Source: a virus. Taken from it: a DNA stretch of 38,260 bases. The notes under the pieces are model-generated. The model had not been told where the DNA came from. It saw only the letters and a program-made list of their open reading frames with translations, and ran no database searches. The translations under genes were made by a program, and so were the position numbers. The DNA lies in IMG/VR virus record IMGVR_UViG_3300030419_001215, positions 1 to 38,260 of that record. One strand, given 5' to 3'. Below, piece by piece: positions 12,856 through 21,404 of the stretch. The stretch's first letter is position 1, and the number at the start of each line of letters is the position of its first letter.

Positions 12856-14613
12856 ATGGATTTAAATATTAATGAGATTGATTTAGTTCCAGGCAAAGGA
12901 GCTAAGAACAAACCGAAAGGGACTACGTTAGCAGGTCGATATGATCAGCTAAAAACTAATCGTGATCCGTTCCTTCAAAGGGGTAGAGATTGTAGCAAGG
13001 TAACGATCCCATCTATCTGTCCTGACTCCAATCAAGGAGATCATGGAAAACTTAAGACCCCTTGGCAAAGTACTGGAGCCAAAGGTGTAACTCACTTATC
13101 ACACAAACTTGGGACAACTCTCTTTCCTCCTAACACTCCCTTCTTTAAGTTAGAAATAGACAGCCTTGCTTTACGCATACAAGAACAAGGACCAGAAATT
13201 AAGACAGAGTTAGACACGGCATTAGTTCAAGCCGAGCAAGCAGTAATGACTCAGCTTGAGACTATGAGTGCAAGAGCCTCACTCAATCAAGCATTTAGAC
13301 AATTACTAGTAACAGGTAATGTTCTTCTTTATGTATTGCCTGATGGAATAAGAGTTATCCACCTTCAGGATTACTGTGTCGTTCGTGATCCAATGGGTCA
13401 CGTTACTGAAATTCTAATAGAAGAGGAAGTTTATCCTGAAGCATTACCTGATGGATTCCTACCTGATCAAGATAAAGAAGAAGAGAACTTAGAACCAATA
13501 AAGAAAAGTGTAAAGGTTCATACCTGTGTCAAGTTTAAAGATGAAGTAGCTACTTGGTATCAGGAATGTAAAGGCAAAGAGATCCCTAATACTTATGGTC
13601 GTTGCCCTCAAAATTGTTGCCCCTTCATCGTTTTGAGATATGACAAATTAGATTCAGAAGACTATGGACGTTCACATACTGAGCAGTACTACGGTGATTT
13701 AACTGCACTTGAATCTCTGTATCAAGCAGTGATTGAAGCAGCAGCAGCAGCCAGTAAAATTTTATTTCTTTGTAATCCCAACGGTACAACCCGACCTAAA
13801 ACCCTATCATCCGCAGCAAATGGTGCAATCGTACAGGGGAATGCAGCAGATGTAACTGTCATCCAGGCACAGAAGCAGGCCGATCTACAAATAGCTAACA
13901 CAACTATTGATCGTATCGAGAGTAGAATGCAATTTGCTTTCTTACTTAACACAGCAATCCAACGACCTGGTGAAAGAGTTACAGCAGAGGAAATCCGTTA
14001 CATGGCACAAGAACTTGAAGCAAGTATCGGTGGCTTCTACTCCATACTTACTCAAGAACTACAGCTACCTCTTGTACGTAGGTTGATTTATATATTGCAA
14101 AGAAAAGGTAAGTTGCCTGAGTTCCCTAACAGTCAGGAGACAGGAGACCCTCTGATAATGCCTAAAGCTGTAACAGGATTAGAAGGTATAGGGAGAGGTG
14201 ATGATATGAATAAATTAACTGAATTCTTAACACTTACTCAGAAAGTATTAGGGCCAGAGATATCACAACGGTATGTGAACTACGAAGAAGCACTGCGAAG
14301 ATTGGCAGCTAGTGCTTCAATAGATACGACAAACTTAGTTAAAACAAGTCAGCAACTACAGCAAGAAGCCGCTGCTGCTCAAGCTCAACAGCAACAGCAA
14401 CGTCAAGAACAGCAGATGATGGAAGCAATGAAGTCATCAGCTATGGCTAAAGTTGCAGACAACTATACCCAACCTGGATCACCTTATGGACCTCAATTCT
14501 CAGGAAACCCCGAAGACGGAGCAGCAGGAAGTATCCCCAACTCCCTCCCCGATCTCGGAGCAGCAGCAGCAGGACTCCCCAGCGGCCCCATCCCAGGAGG
14601 AGGTGAAGGTTGA
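12856..14613 (+). CDS. Portal / head-tail connector (T7 gp8-like)
   Basis: This is the dodecameric ring through which DNA enters and leaves the head. The 585 residues (T7 gp8: 536) contain features of podovirus connectors: an N-terminal segment RYDQLKTNRDPFLQRGRDC, then THLSHKLGTTLFPPNTPFFKL, and FIVLRYDKLDSEDYGRS in the middle. Later come a helical crown region with ERVTAEEIRYMAQELE and a Gln/Ala-rich tail. The final 45 residues are Gly/Pro/Ala-rich and are encoded in unusually GC-rich DNA that also reads openly in the +1 frame. The start is ATG four bases after the previous gene, without an obvious ribosome binding site. Confidence 0.93.
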   Translation: MDLNINEIDLVPGKGAKNKPKGTTLAGRYDQLKTNRDPFLQRGRDCSKVTIPSICPDSNQGDHGKLKTPWQSTGAKGVTHLSHKLGTTLFPPNTPFFKLEIDSLALRIQEQGPEIKTELDTALVQAEQAVMTQLETMSARASLNQAFRQLLVTGNVLLYVLPDGIRVIHLQDYCVVRDPMGHVTEILIEEEVYPEALPDGFLPDQDKEEENLEPIKKSVKVHTCVKFKDEVATWYQECKGKEIPNTYGRCPQNCCPFIVLRYDKLDSEDYGRSHTEQYYGDLTALESLYQAVIEAAAAASKILFLCNPNGTTRPKTLSSAANGAIVQGNAADVTVIQAQKQADLQIANTTIDRIESRMQFAFLLNTAIQRPGERVTAEEIRYMAQELEASIGGFYSILTQELQLPLVRRLIYILQRKGKLPEFPNSQETGDPLIMPKAVTGLEGIGRGDDMNKLTEFLTLTQKVLGPEISQRYVNYEEALRRLAASASIDTTNLVKTSQQLQQEAAAAQAQQQQQRQEQQMMEAMKSSAMAKVADNYTQPGSPYGPQFSGNPEDGAAGSIPNSLPDLGAAAAGLPSGPIPGGGEG

Positions 14614-14728
14614 AGAAGGAGTAAAAGAACTAACTCCTATCAAAGCAGAGAAGACTACGACTAAGAAAAAGAAAGAGAAAGAACCACAGGTCATTAAAGA
14701 TGGCACTAATCACATCACTATTAAATAA
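14486..14728 (+). CDS. Overlapping low-complexity small protein at portal 3' end
   Basis: A +1-frame ORF begins inside the portal 3' end and runs 115 bases beyond it. From ATG 14486 the product has 80 residues: Gln/Ser/Pro/Glu-rich first, then Lys/Glu-rich, ending VIKDGTNHITIK. Portal and scaffold genes would otherwise be separated by 143 bases with no gene. The overlapped DNA is far more C/G-rich than its surroundings, as expected when two frames are constrained together. Start choice is uncertain; TTG 14453 and GTG 14605, the latter right behind GGAGGAG, are alternatives. A frameshifted portal extension is another reading. Family unknown. Confidence 0.5.
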   Translation: MDLNSQETPKTEQQEVSPTPSPISEQQQQDSPAAPSQEEVKVEEGVKELTPIKAEKTTTKKKKEKEPQVIKDGTNHITIK

Positions 14729-14742
14729 CTAATTACTTTTCA

Positions 14743-14750
14743 CCCATCAC
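14743..14750 (+). promoter_or_regulatory. Variant box CCCATCAC, 6 nt before start codon
   Basis: One-mismatch copy of the recurring box (ACCCATCACAAA), six bases before the scaffold ATG at 14757, matching the spacing of the best copies. Confidence 0.4.
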
Positions 14751-14756
14751 AAACTA

Positions 14757-15575
14757 ATGCCAGAACCAATCGTCATCTCCGAAGGAGAAACCACTGCTGT
14801 CTCACCTGAACAAGAGGCAATCTCAAAAGCAGAAGAACAAGATCGAGCAATGGTCGAAGACCATAAAGCTAGACAAGAAACTCCACCAAGTAAACTTGCA
14901 GGAAAATATGAATCAGTTGAGGAATTAGAGAAGGGATATAAATCATTAGAACAAAAACTAGGGAATAAGTCGGAAGAGATATCTGAATCAGAAGAAACAT
15001 CAGGGACTAGTAATGCTTCAGAAATCTATGGTGAATACATAGGTAGTCGCCTTGATGAAGCTGGTGTTGACTACCAAGGTATGAACACTAGATGGCAAGA
15101 GACAGGTCAGCTAGAAGATGACGACTACAAAGCATTAGAAGGTGCTGGCTTCAGTAAAGATATGGTTGAAGCATACCTAGATGGTGTGCAATACAGAGCA
15201 GCTCAAGACTCAGAACTTGCAGCTAAAGAAGTGACTGCAATCAAAGAAGAATTTGGTGGAGAACAAGTCTACGACGAAATGATTACATGGGCTGCTGGGA
15301 ATCTGGATCAAGGTGAGATTGATGCATTCAACTCTATGCTTAAGACCAGCAACCCACATCAAATAAGGATTGCTGTCGCTGGTATTCAAGCTGCTTATAT
15401 GAACAACGCACCAAGAGAACCTAAGCTAGTTGGAGGTAGAACAACTAGAGAAGATACAAGTAAATTTAAATCAACAGCACAGGTAGTAGCTGCTATGAGT
15501 GATAAACGATATGAGACTGATCCAGCGTATAGACAAGAGGTACAAGAAAAACTTAGTCGCTCAAATGTAACGTAA
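14757..15575 (+). CDS. Scaffolding protein (T7 gp9-like)
   Basis: This protein directs capsid assembly and leaves the prohead before maturation. The 272 residues (T7: 307) are acidic and largely helical. They include the recurring scaffold phrase LAGKYESVEELEKGYKSLE near the N-terminus and a Glu/Ser-rich linker after it. A helical C-terminal half follows, with a basic end (SDKRYETDPAYRQEVQEKL) that would bind capsid protein. It sits between portal and capsid genes, its invariant position. Confidence 0.9.
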   Translation: MPEPIVISEGETTAVSPEQEAISKAEEQDRAMVEDHKARQETPPSKLAGKYESVEELEKGYKSLEQKLGNKSEEISESEETSGTSNASEIYGEYIGSRLDEAGVDYQGMNTRWQETGQLEDDDYKALEGAGFSKDMVEAYLDGVQYRAAQDSELAAKEVTAIKEEFGGEQVYDEMITWAAGNLDQGEIDAFNSMLKTSNPHQIRIAVAGIQAAYMNNAPREPKLVGGRTTREDTSKFKSTAQVVAAMSDKRYETDPAYRQEVQEKLSRSNVT

Positions 15576-15683
15576 AGGGTATTATATAGATACCTAAAAC
15601 TTCTCATAGAAACAACGGCCCCTTGCGAGGGATACCCTGCGTGGAAGAGACAGTGAAGGGAAACCTTTTCTTTCTTTTTTATC
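15576..15683 (+). promoter_or_regulatory. Capsid gene leader with two hairpins; candidate late promoter region
   Basis: The 108-base spacer is the longest among the late genes. GGTAT (15578-15582) pairs with ATACC (15590-15594) around TATATAG. CCCT (15620-15623) pairs with AGGG (15628-15631) around TGCG. Then comes CAGTGAAGGGAAACC (15651-15665), which matches 11 of 15 positions of the T7 promoter initiation half. A pyrimidine tract leads to the GTG. T7 also has its strongest promoter here, but a phage promoter is inferred, not shown. Confidence 0.4.
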
Positions 15684-16661
15684 GTGGCTAATTTTACAGC
15701 TTCGAGACTGGGTTATGTAAATAACACCGGTACTGCGAACTACGCAAACTTAAACGAACTTTTCCTCAAGACATTTAGTAATGAGGTTTTGACTGCCTTT
15801 CGTAAGGCGACCGTGTTCGAGGCGCTACACACTGTACGCACGATCAAGTCAGGCAAATCAGCCCAATTTCCAATAATTGGACTTTCTCAAACTTCATATC
15901 ATACGCCGGGCACCCAACTGACAGGCAACGCTATCAAGCATGCTGAAGCTGTTATCAACATCGATGACAAGCTCGTATCAAACGTATTCGTTGCTGACAT
16001 TGATGAGGCTAAGAACCATTATGACGTTCGTAGCCAGTACACCAATGAGATGGGTAACGCATTAGCGTACACATTTGACAAGAACGTAGCAGCTACTATT
16101 GCTCAAGCAGCAAGGACTGGTACTAACTTCAACACTGATCTACCTGGTGGTACTCGTATCAAGATTGTTGCTTCTAGTAAAGCAGCTATCACAGGAGCAC
16201 AGCTAGTCAGTGCAATGTGGTCAGCAGCCGAGCAGTTTGACATCAACAATGTTCCTGAGGATGGGAGATACTTGGCACTTGGCCCAACTGAGTACTACAA
16301 AATCGCTCAGACAACAGACGTACTCAACAGAGACTGGGGTGGTTCTGGAGCATACGCAGATGGAACAGTCTTGAAGGTCGCTGGTATCAGCATCATCAAG
16401 TCAAACCATCTACCAACTACAAACCGTTCTGCTGTAACTGGTGAGAACAACACATACCACGCTAACTACACAGATAGCGTAGGCCTATGCTTTAACAAGC
16501 AAGCTGTTGGTACTGTTAAGTTGATGGATCTGAAGATGGAACAAACTGGTTCTGATGTACATGCATTATGGCAAGGTACATTCATGGTCGGATCTATGGT
16601 TCATGGTACTGGAGTCTTACGTCCAGACTGTGCTATCGAAATCTACACAGCGACAAGCTAA
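15684..16661 (+). CDS. Major capsid protein (T7 gp10A-like)
   Basis: This is the HK97-fold subunit of the icosahedral head. The 325 residues (T7 gp10A: 345) include features of the podovirus capsid family: NELFLKTFSNEVLTAF and SGKSAQFPIIG in the N-arm and E-loop region, INIDDKLVSNVFVADIDEA in the spine, and PEDGRYLALGPTEYYKI further on. The start is GTG in ATCGTGGCTA after a pyrimidine-rich leader, without a Shine-Dalgarno sequence. An intrinsic terminator follows eight bases after the stop, as in T7, where it lowers expression of downstream tail genes. I see no frameshifted gp10B-like extension. Confidence 0.95.
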   Translation: MANFTASRLGYVNNTGTANYANLNELFLKTFSNEVLTAFRKATVFEALHTVRTIKSGKSAQFPIIGLSQTSYHTPGTQLTGNAIKHAEAVINIDDKLVSNVFVADIDEAKNHYDVRSQYTNEMGNALAYTFDKNVAATIAQAARTGTNFNTDLPGGTRIKIVASSKAAITGAQLVSAMWSAAEQFDINNVPEDGRYLALGPTEYYKIAQTTDVLNRDWGGSGAYADGTVLKVAGISIIKSNHLPTTNRSAVTGENNTYHANYTDSVGLCFNKQAVGTVKLMDLKMEQTGSDVHALWQGTFMVGSMVHGTGVLRPDCAIEIYTATS

Positions 16662-16668
16662 CTATCGT

Positions 16669-16694
16669 GGGGGCTATATGCCCCCTCTTTTCTT
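16669..16694 (+). terminator. Intrinsic terminator after capsid gene (T7 T-phi position)
   Basis: GGGGGC (16669-16674) pairs perfectly with GCCCCC (16680-16685) around TATAT, followed by TCTTTTCTT. It ends just before the tail tubular A ATG at 16695. The strong GC stem and T-rich tail fit a Rho-independent terminator. T7 has its late terminator T-phi at the same gene junction. Confidence 0.85.
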
Positions 16695-17303
16695 ATGAGT
16701 TTAAATCTTACCTCTGAACTAGAGGCCGTAAACAAGGTGTTGAGAATGATGGGTGAAGCACCTGTCAACTCCTTGGCTGGTCAGTTCGGTCTTGCAAAAC
16801 AAGCACACGATACACTCAAAGAAACAAGCAGAACAATTCAATCAGAGGGATGGTCTTTTAATACTGACTACGAAAGAACCCTTACCAGAACTTCTGCCAC
16901 TAATGAAATTGAATTAAGTTCAGATATAAGCAGAGTTAAAATTGATCCTTATGAATACCCAGACAATGAGGTAGTACAAAGAGGATTGAAGTTATACGAC
17001 AGACGCAATAACACTTCTATCTTTACAGAAGATTTAAAAGCTGATGTAACTTATATGCTCGGATGGAATGACCTGCCTCAACATGCCCGTCAATATATAA
17101 TGACAAAGGCAGGAAGAATTTTACAAGACCAATTAATAGGCAGTGCAGATCTAAGTAAAATTAATATCACAGCAGAGGCAGAAGCAAGAGCACAGTTCTT
17201 AGAAGAAGAGACTAATGCAGGAGATCACAATATGATCAGGGGTAATCCTAATCACACAGGAGTATTTCAAACTTACCAACCAAGTCGTACTGTTCTTAGA
17301 TAG
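16695..17303 (+). CDS. Tail tubular protein A (T7 gp11-like)
   Basis: This is the head-proximal ring of the short tail, joining portal to nozzle. The 202 residues (T7 gp11: 196) include the family phrase EAVNKVLRMMGEAPVNSL near the N-terminus, SRTIQSEGWSFNTDYE, and YDRRNNTSIF later. The ATG lies directly at the end of the terminator T-tract, so read-through transcription is needed. The stop is followed after two bases by the tail tubular B gene. Confidence 0.93.
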   Translation: MSLNLTSELEAVNKVLRMMGEAPVNSLAGQFGLAKQAHDTLKETSRTIQSEGWSFNTDYERTLTRTSATNEIELSSDISRVKIDPYEYPDNEVVQRGLKLYDRRNNTSIFTEDLKADVTYMLGWNDLPQHARQYIMTKAGRILQDQLIGSADLSKINITAEAEARAQFLEEETNAGDHNMIRGNPNHTGVFQTYQPSRTVLR

Positions 17304-17305
17304 TC

Positions 17306-20260
17306 ATGCCTTTAATTACTTCTTCTATCCCAAACCTAATTAATGGAGTAAGTCAACAACCACCGGCACTAAGACTTGCATCTCAAGGAGAAACACAGAT
17401 TAATTGTATGCCTAGTCCTGTTGAAGGATTAAAGAAGCGATCTCCAATGAGTCATATCGCTAAACTATGGACAACTTCAGCAGGATCTAATAGACCTTTT
17501 GTTCATTTAGTAGACAGAGATGGTGTCGTTCAATATATGGTTGTCATTCAAGATGGAGCAATAAGAGTATGTGATTTAGATGGAACTGTTTATACAACAG
17601 ACAATGGGAAATTAACTGTTCCTGATGGTGTTAGCTATTTAGATATAACAGGTACACCTTCTGAAACTTTTAGAGTTGCATCTCTTGCTGATTACACCTT
17701 CATAGTTAATAGAGAAAAACCTGTTGCAATGTCCACGGATACTTCTCCTTTAGGACTTGTCGGTTCATCAATGATATTTATTAAAGGTGCTAATTACGAT
17801 ACAACTTACAAAGCAAATATCAATGGAACAGAAAAAGAATATACAACAATGCCAGCAGGAGGTAAAAAAATTCCAGCAAGTTATAGCCAATCAGGAACAA
17901 CAGCAGTAACTATTACTGCTACTAATCATGGATTAGTTGCTGGTGATGAAGTTCATATGACATTTGCAGCAGGAGAAACAGCAGTAGCAGGTACTTACAC
18001 AGTCTTAAGTGGTGGACTTACAGCTAATCAATTCTCCTATACAGCAAGTAGTTCTATTACAAACTCAGGAAACTGTGAAATTAAATATGATCCACCACTA
18101 TCAACAGTAACAATTGCAGAGAAATTAGCAGAGCAGCTAAATGATATTTCTGGCTTCACAGTTACAAATGATGAGTACATTATTCATATAACAAAAGATG
18201 CAGGGAATGATAGTTACACAATAGGAAGTAGCGACAATAAGACAGGAGAAGATACCAAAGCAATTAAAGGAGTAGTCGATGATATGGATGATCTTCCTAT
18301 CATGGCTAAAAATAATTTCATAGTCAAAGTTCAAGGAAGTAAATCTACAGACCTCGATGATTATTACGTTAGATTTGTAGGAAACTTAGAATCAACAACT
18401 CTAAAGACAGCTTCTTATACTCAGTCTGGCACTACCGTCACGGTAACAGCCATTGATCATGGCTTCACTGCTGGAGATAAATTCGAAATAATAGTTGCAC
18501 CAGGAGAAACTGCTGTTGATGGTATCTATACAGTTTTATCTGGTGGACTTACAGCTAATCAATTCACTTACACAGCAGGTACTTCACTTACAGATGCTGG
18601 TAGTTGTCAAGTAAGAGGACATAATTTCGGTGAGGGTAGATGGAAAGAAACAGTCGCACCTGGAATTCCTTATAGGTTTGACGGTTCAACAATGCCTCAT
18701 ACATTGATAAGAGAAGTAGCTAACAATGGAGATGTTTCTTTTGTCTTTCGACAATATAAAAGGAAAGATGATAATGACAATTTAGTTAGTGCATGGGGAG
18801 AACGTTTAGCAGGAGATGAAACAACTTCACCAAACCCAAGTTTTATAAATACAGATATACCTGTCGCTATTCAAAACTTAAACTTATTTAGAAATAGATT
18901 AGTTTTATTAGCTGGAGAAAATGTAATCCTTTCTGCTGCTGATGCTTATGAAAGATTCTGGCCTGAAACTGTTCAAACAAATGTACCTAGTGATCCTATT
19001 GATTTAACAACAGGTGGTACTTCTATTAACTTCCTTGTTTCTAGTGTCGCATTTGCCAATACTTTATTGCTCTTCAGTAGACATGCACAATTCAGATTAG
19101 ATGCTGGCATTAATACTGGTTCTTCTATGACACCAGACAATGCCACTATCACAGCGATGACAGCTTATGACATGGCTGCTGGTGTTGATCCTGTTGCTGT
19201 TGGTCGTAACCTTTATTTCCCGATTCCTAAAGGACCAAACTTTAGTGGTGTTCGAGAATTCTTCTTGCCGGATTCAAGTGGTTCAGTTCCTTTATCTGAA
19301 GATATAACATCAAGTGTTCCTAGATATATACCAAGTAACTTATGTAGTTTCATTGCTTCTGTATCAGAAGAGGCTCTAATTCTTATAAGTAAGGATCAAC
19401 CTAAACGTTTATATCTATATAAATTCTATTTTGAAGATGATACTAAGCTTCAATCTTCATGGTCTTATTGGGAAGTAAGCGGAGCAAAAACTATTTTAGG
19501 TGCAGGAATAATCGACAGTGATTTATATGCTGTCGTTGAATATAGCGATGGTGTTTACTTAGAACATGTAGTAATAAGACCTGAGAATGTAGATGCAGGT
19601 ACAGAAATGGAAATACTATTAGATAGAAAAACAACAGAACCAGCAAGCGGATCTCTTGCTCTTATTAATGCAGGAGCTTTAGGAGTTCAGACAACAATCA
19701 CTCTTCCTTATCCTATTGCGTCAGGAGCAGAGATGGTAGTAGTAGGAAGATACGAAGAAAATAATACTCTTCTAAGACATGGACAAGTCATTGAACCACT
19801 GTCTCAAACATCTAATTCAATAACAGTACCTGGTGATTTAAAGACAGTCGTAGGTGGTAAAACTCCACGCTTTTTTATTGGCGAAAGATATAGTATGACT
19901 TATGAATTTAGTACACCTTATATTAAAGAACAGCCCCCAGGTGGTGGTGTTGCTTTAGCTGCTGGTCCAAAATTACAAATGAGAACTTGGACTGTTGTCT
20001 TTGATGAGTCCTCTGCTTTTGAATTAAAAGTTACTCCTGCTAGTAGAGATACAAATACATATCCTTACAATGGAATTATCCTCGGTCAATCTCCTCCATT
20101 AATAGGAGATCCATCTATTCTTACGGGAACATTTCGTGTTCCTGTGATGGCAAGCAATATAGATACTAAGATAGAACTTAGTAGTACGAGTCCATTACCT
20201 TGTCGATTCCAATCAGCCGAATGGGAAGGGTTCTATCACACAAGAGCAAAGAGGCAATAG
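17306..20260 (+). CDS. Tail tubular protein B / nozzle (T7 gp12-like) with duplicated insert
   Basis: This protein forms the distal tail tube and anchors the fibres. The start SSIPNLINGVSQQPPALRL is diagnostic of the family. At 984 residues it is longer than T7 gp12 (794). Much of the excess comes from two related domains at about residues 190-260 and 369-440, each with SQSGTT or TQSGTT, a GETAV motif and TVLSGGLTANQF. At the DNA level they share GGTGGACTTACAGCTAATCA exactly, so the duplication is recent or homogenised. The C-terminus ends EWEGFYHTRAKRQ, typical of marine relatives. It overlaps the next gene. Confidence 0.95.
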   Translation: MPLITSSIPNLINGVSQQPPALRLASQGETQINCMPSPVEGLKKRSPMSHIAKLWTTSAGSNRPFVHLVDRDGVVQYMVVIQDGAIRVCDLDGTVYTTDNGKLTVPDGVSYLDITGTPSETFRVASLADYTFIVNREKPVAMSTDTSPLGLVGSSMIFIKGANYDTTYKANINGTEKEYTTMPAGGKKIPASYSQSGTTAVTITATNHGLVAGDEVHMTFAAGETAVAGTYTVLSGGLTANQFSYTASSSITNSGNCEIKYDPPLSTVTIAEKLAEQLNDISGFTVTNDEYIIHITKDAGNDSYTIGSSDNKTGEDTKAIKGVVDDMDDLPIMAKNNFIVKVQGSKSTDLDDYYVRFVGNLESTTLKTASYTQSGTTVTVTAIDHGFTAGDKFEIIVAPGETAVDGIYTVLSGGLTANQFTYTAGTSLTDAGSCQVRGHNFGEGRWKETVAPGIPYRFDGSTMPHTLIREVANNGDVSFVFRQYKRKDDNDNLVSAWGERLAGDETTSPNPSFINTDIPVAIQNLNLFRNRLVLLAGENVILSAADAYERFWPETVQTNVPSDPIDLTTGGTSINFLVSSVAFANTLLLFSRHAQFRLDAGINTGSSMTPDNATITAMTAYDMAAGVDPVAVGRNLYFPIPKGPNFSGVREFFLPDSSGSVPLSEDITSSVPRYIPSNLCSFIASVSEEALILISKDQPKRLYLYKFYFEDDTKLQSSWSYWEVSGAKTILGAGIIDSDLYAVVEYSDGVYLEHVVIRPENVDAGTEMEILLDRKTTEPASGSLALINAGALGVQTTITLPYPIASGAEMVVVGRYEENNTLLRHGQVIEPLSQTSNSITVPGDLKTVVGGKTPRFFIGERYSMTYEFSTPYIKEQPPGGGVALAAGPKLQMRTWTVVFDESSAFELKVTPASRDTNTYPYNGIILGQSPPLIGDPSILTGTFRVPVMASNIDTKIELSSTSPLPCRFQSAEWEGFYHTRAKRQ
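17875..18617 (+). repeat. Duplicated domain inside tail tubular B gene
   Basis: Two copies, about 17875-18084 and 18411-18617, encode related beta-rich segments of about 70 residues. Their strongest nucleotide match is around GGTGGACTTACAGCTAATCA, with close similarity on both sides. They are separated by about 110 residues of unrelated sequence. Confidence 0.75.
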
Positions 20261-20718
20261 CGTATCAACGGTTAACGGATATTAACGATATAAGACTGGT
20301 TGCTGAGAATATGAGAGAAGAAGATATTGCAGAAATTAGAGCACAATCTGGACTTGAACCATTAGCTAGTCTGTTCTATTGCTTCTTTAAAAGTAAACCT
20401 TGTATGACTATGATTAGCAGACATGGACACCAGATGGGAATGTGGGGCGTAGTTCCTGAATCTGAAACTTCTGGTCGTATATGGATGTTAGGGTGTCAAT
20501 CAATGTTGGATGATACAAGCGATAAGCATACTTTTCTGCGACAATCTAAAATAGAACTAAGAAAAATTCTGAACAAGTATCCAGTGTTATTTAATGTTGT
20601 TGATGCTAGGAATAAAATCCATGTCCGTTGGCTTCAATGGATGGGATTTACATTCATTAAAAAACACTCAGAATATGGACCAGAAGGTCGCTTGTTCTAT
20701 GAATTCGTGAGGATTTAA
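20221..20718 (+). CDS. gp13-like protein (GNAT-like, DUF2833 type)
   Basis: The 165-residue protein matches the T7 gp13 family, small GNAT-fold-like proteins needed for correct internal core assembly. Landmarks are the C-terminal NVVDARNKIHVRWLQWMGF and the final GPEGRLFYEFV. An N-terminal segment reads YQRLTDINDIRLVAENMREE. The start is uncertain. ATG 20221 overlaps the tail tubular B gene by 40 bases; GTG 20200 is also in frame, and ATG at about 20311 (MREED) would be shorter. No acetyl donor motif is clear, so catalysis is not implied. Confidence 0.85.
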   Translation: MGRVLSHKSKEAIAYQRLTDINDIRLVAENMREEDIAEIRAQSGLEPLASLFYCFFKSKPCMTMISRHGHQMGMWGVVPESETSGRIWMLGCQSMLDDTSDKHTFLRQSKIELRKILNKYPVLFNVVDARNKIHVRWLQWMGFTFIKKHSEYGPEGRLFYEFVRI

Positions 20719-20720
20719 TT

Positions 20721-21398
20721 ATGTGCGATGCAGTAACAGCCAGTGTAGTAATGGGTGTGATGTCAGCAGGTCTGAGCATCATGCAACAACAGGCTGCTGT
20801 TAGAGCACAGAACGCACAGATAGAATTTCAGAATCTTCAAGCAGAGCAACAGTTTGAATACAACACCCTACAAGCACAATCAAAAAGAACCGGTGAACAA
20901 CAACAAAGACAACTACAAGATGATGTAATGGTTCAGAATCTCTTCCTTGCTAATGAAGCATACGAAAGTGATATTGCTGCACTAAATTTAAGAATGATGC
21001 AAGAGAATGCAGCAGCAGGAGCAGATAAAAGAAAGACTGCATTAGCCGCATTAAAAGCAGAAGGAGAAATAATAGCTGCTGGTCGAGTAGGAAATACCAT
21101 TCAAAATCTTATTGCTGATGTTCAACGACAACAAGCAGTATTTGATTATGCAACAGATAAAAATCTTGCCTTTACTGGCAAGCAATTACAGGAACAAAAA
21201 CGTGGAGCAGGAGTAGAAAGAGCTAGCCGAATGGCAAGTCAACAACCATATTTAGAAAGAACGATATTAGATCCTATGAGACCTATTCCACGACCGAAAG
21301 TTAGCGGGCCAGGTTTTGCTGGGATATTAAGTGCTGGACTAGGTGGAGTACAAACTGGGTTTAGTGTTTACCCAGGCATGAAACAAATCTACGGATAG
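20721..21398 (+). CDS. Internal virion protein (T7 gp14-like)
   Basis: In T7, gp14 is ejected first and forms the pore in the outer membrane. The 225-residue protein (T7: 196) begins with a hydrophobic segment (VTASVVMGVMSAGLSIM) and continues as a long Gln/Ala-rich helix. It ends with a Gly-rich hydrophobic stretch (GFAGILSAGLGGVQTG). Size, composition and position before the gp15- and gp16-like genes support the call. It starts two bases after the previous stop. Confidence 0.88.
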   Translation: MCDAVTASVVMGVMSAGLSIMQQQAAVRAQNAQIEFQNLQAEQQFEYNTLQAQSKRTGEQQQRQLQDDVMVQNLFLANEAYESDIAALNLRMMQENAAAGADKRKTALAALKAEGEIIAAGRVGNTIQNLIADVQRQQAVFDYATDKNLAFTGKQLQEQKRGAGVERASRMASQQPYLERTILDPMRPIPRPKVSGPGFAGILSAGLGGVQTGFSVYPGMKQIYG

Positions 21399-21404
21399 TA
21401 AACA

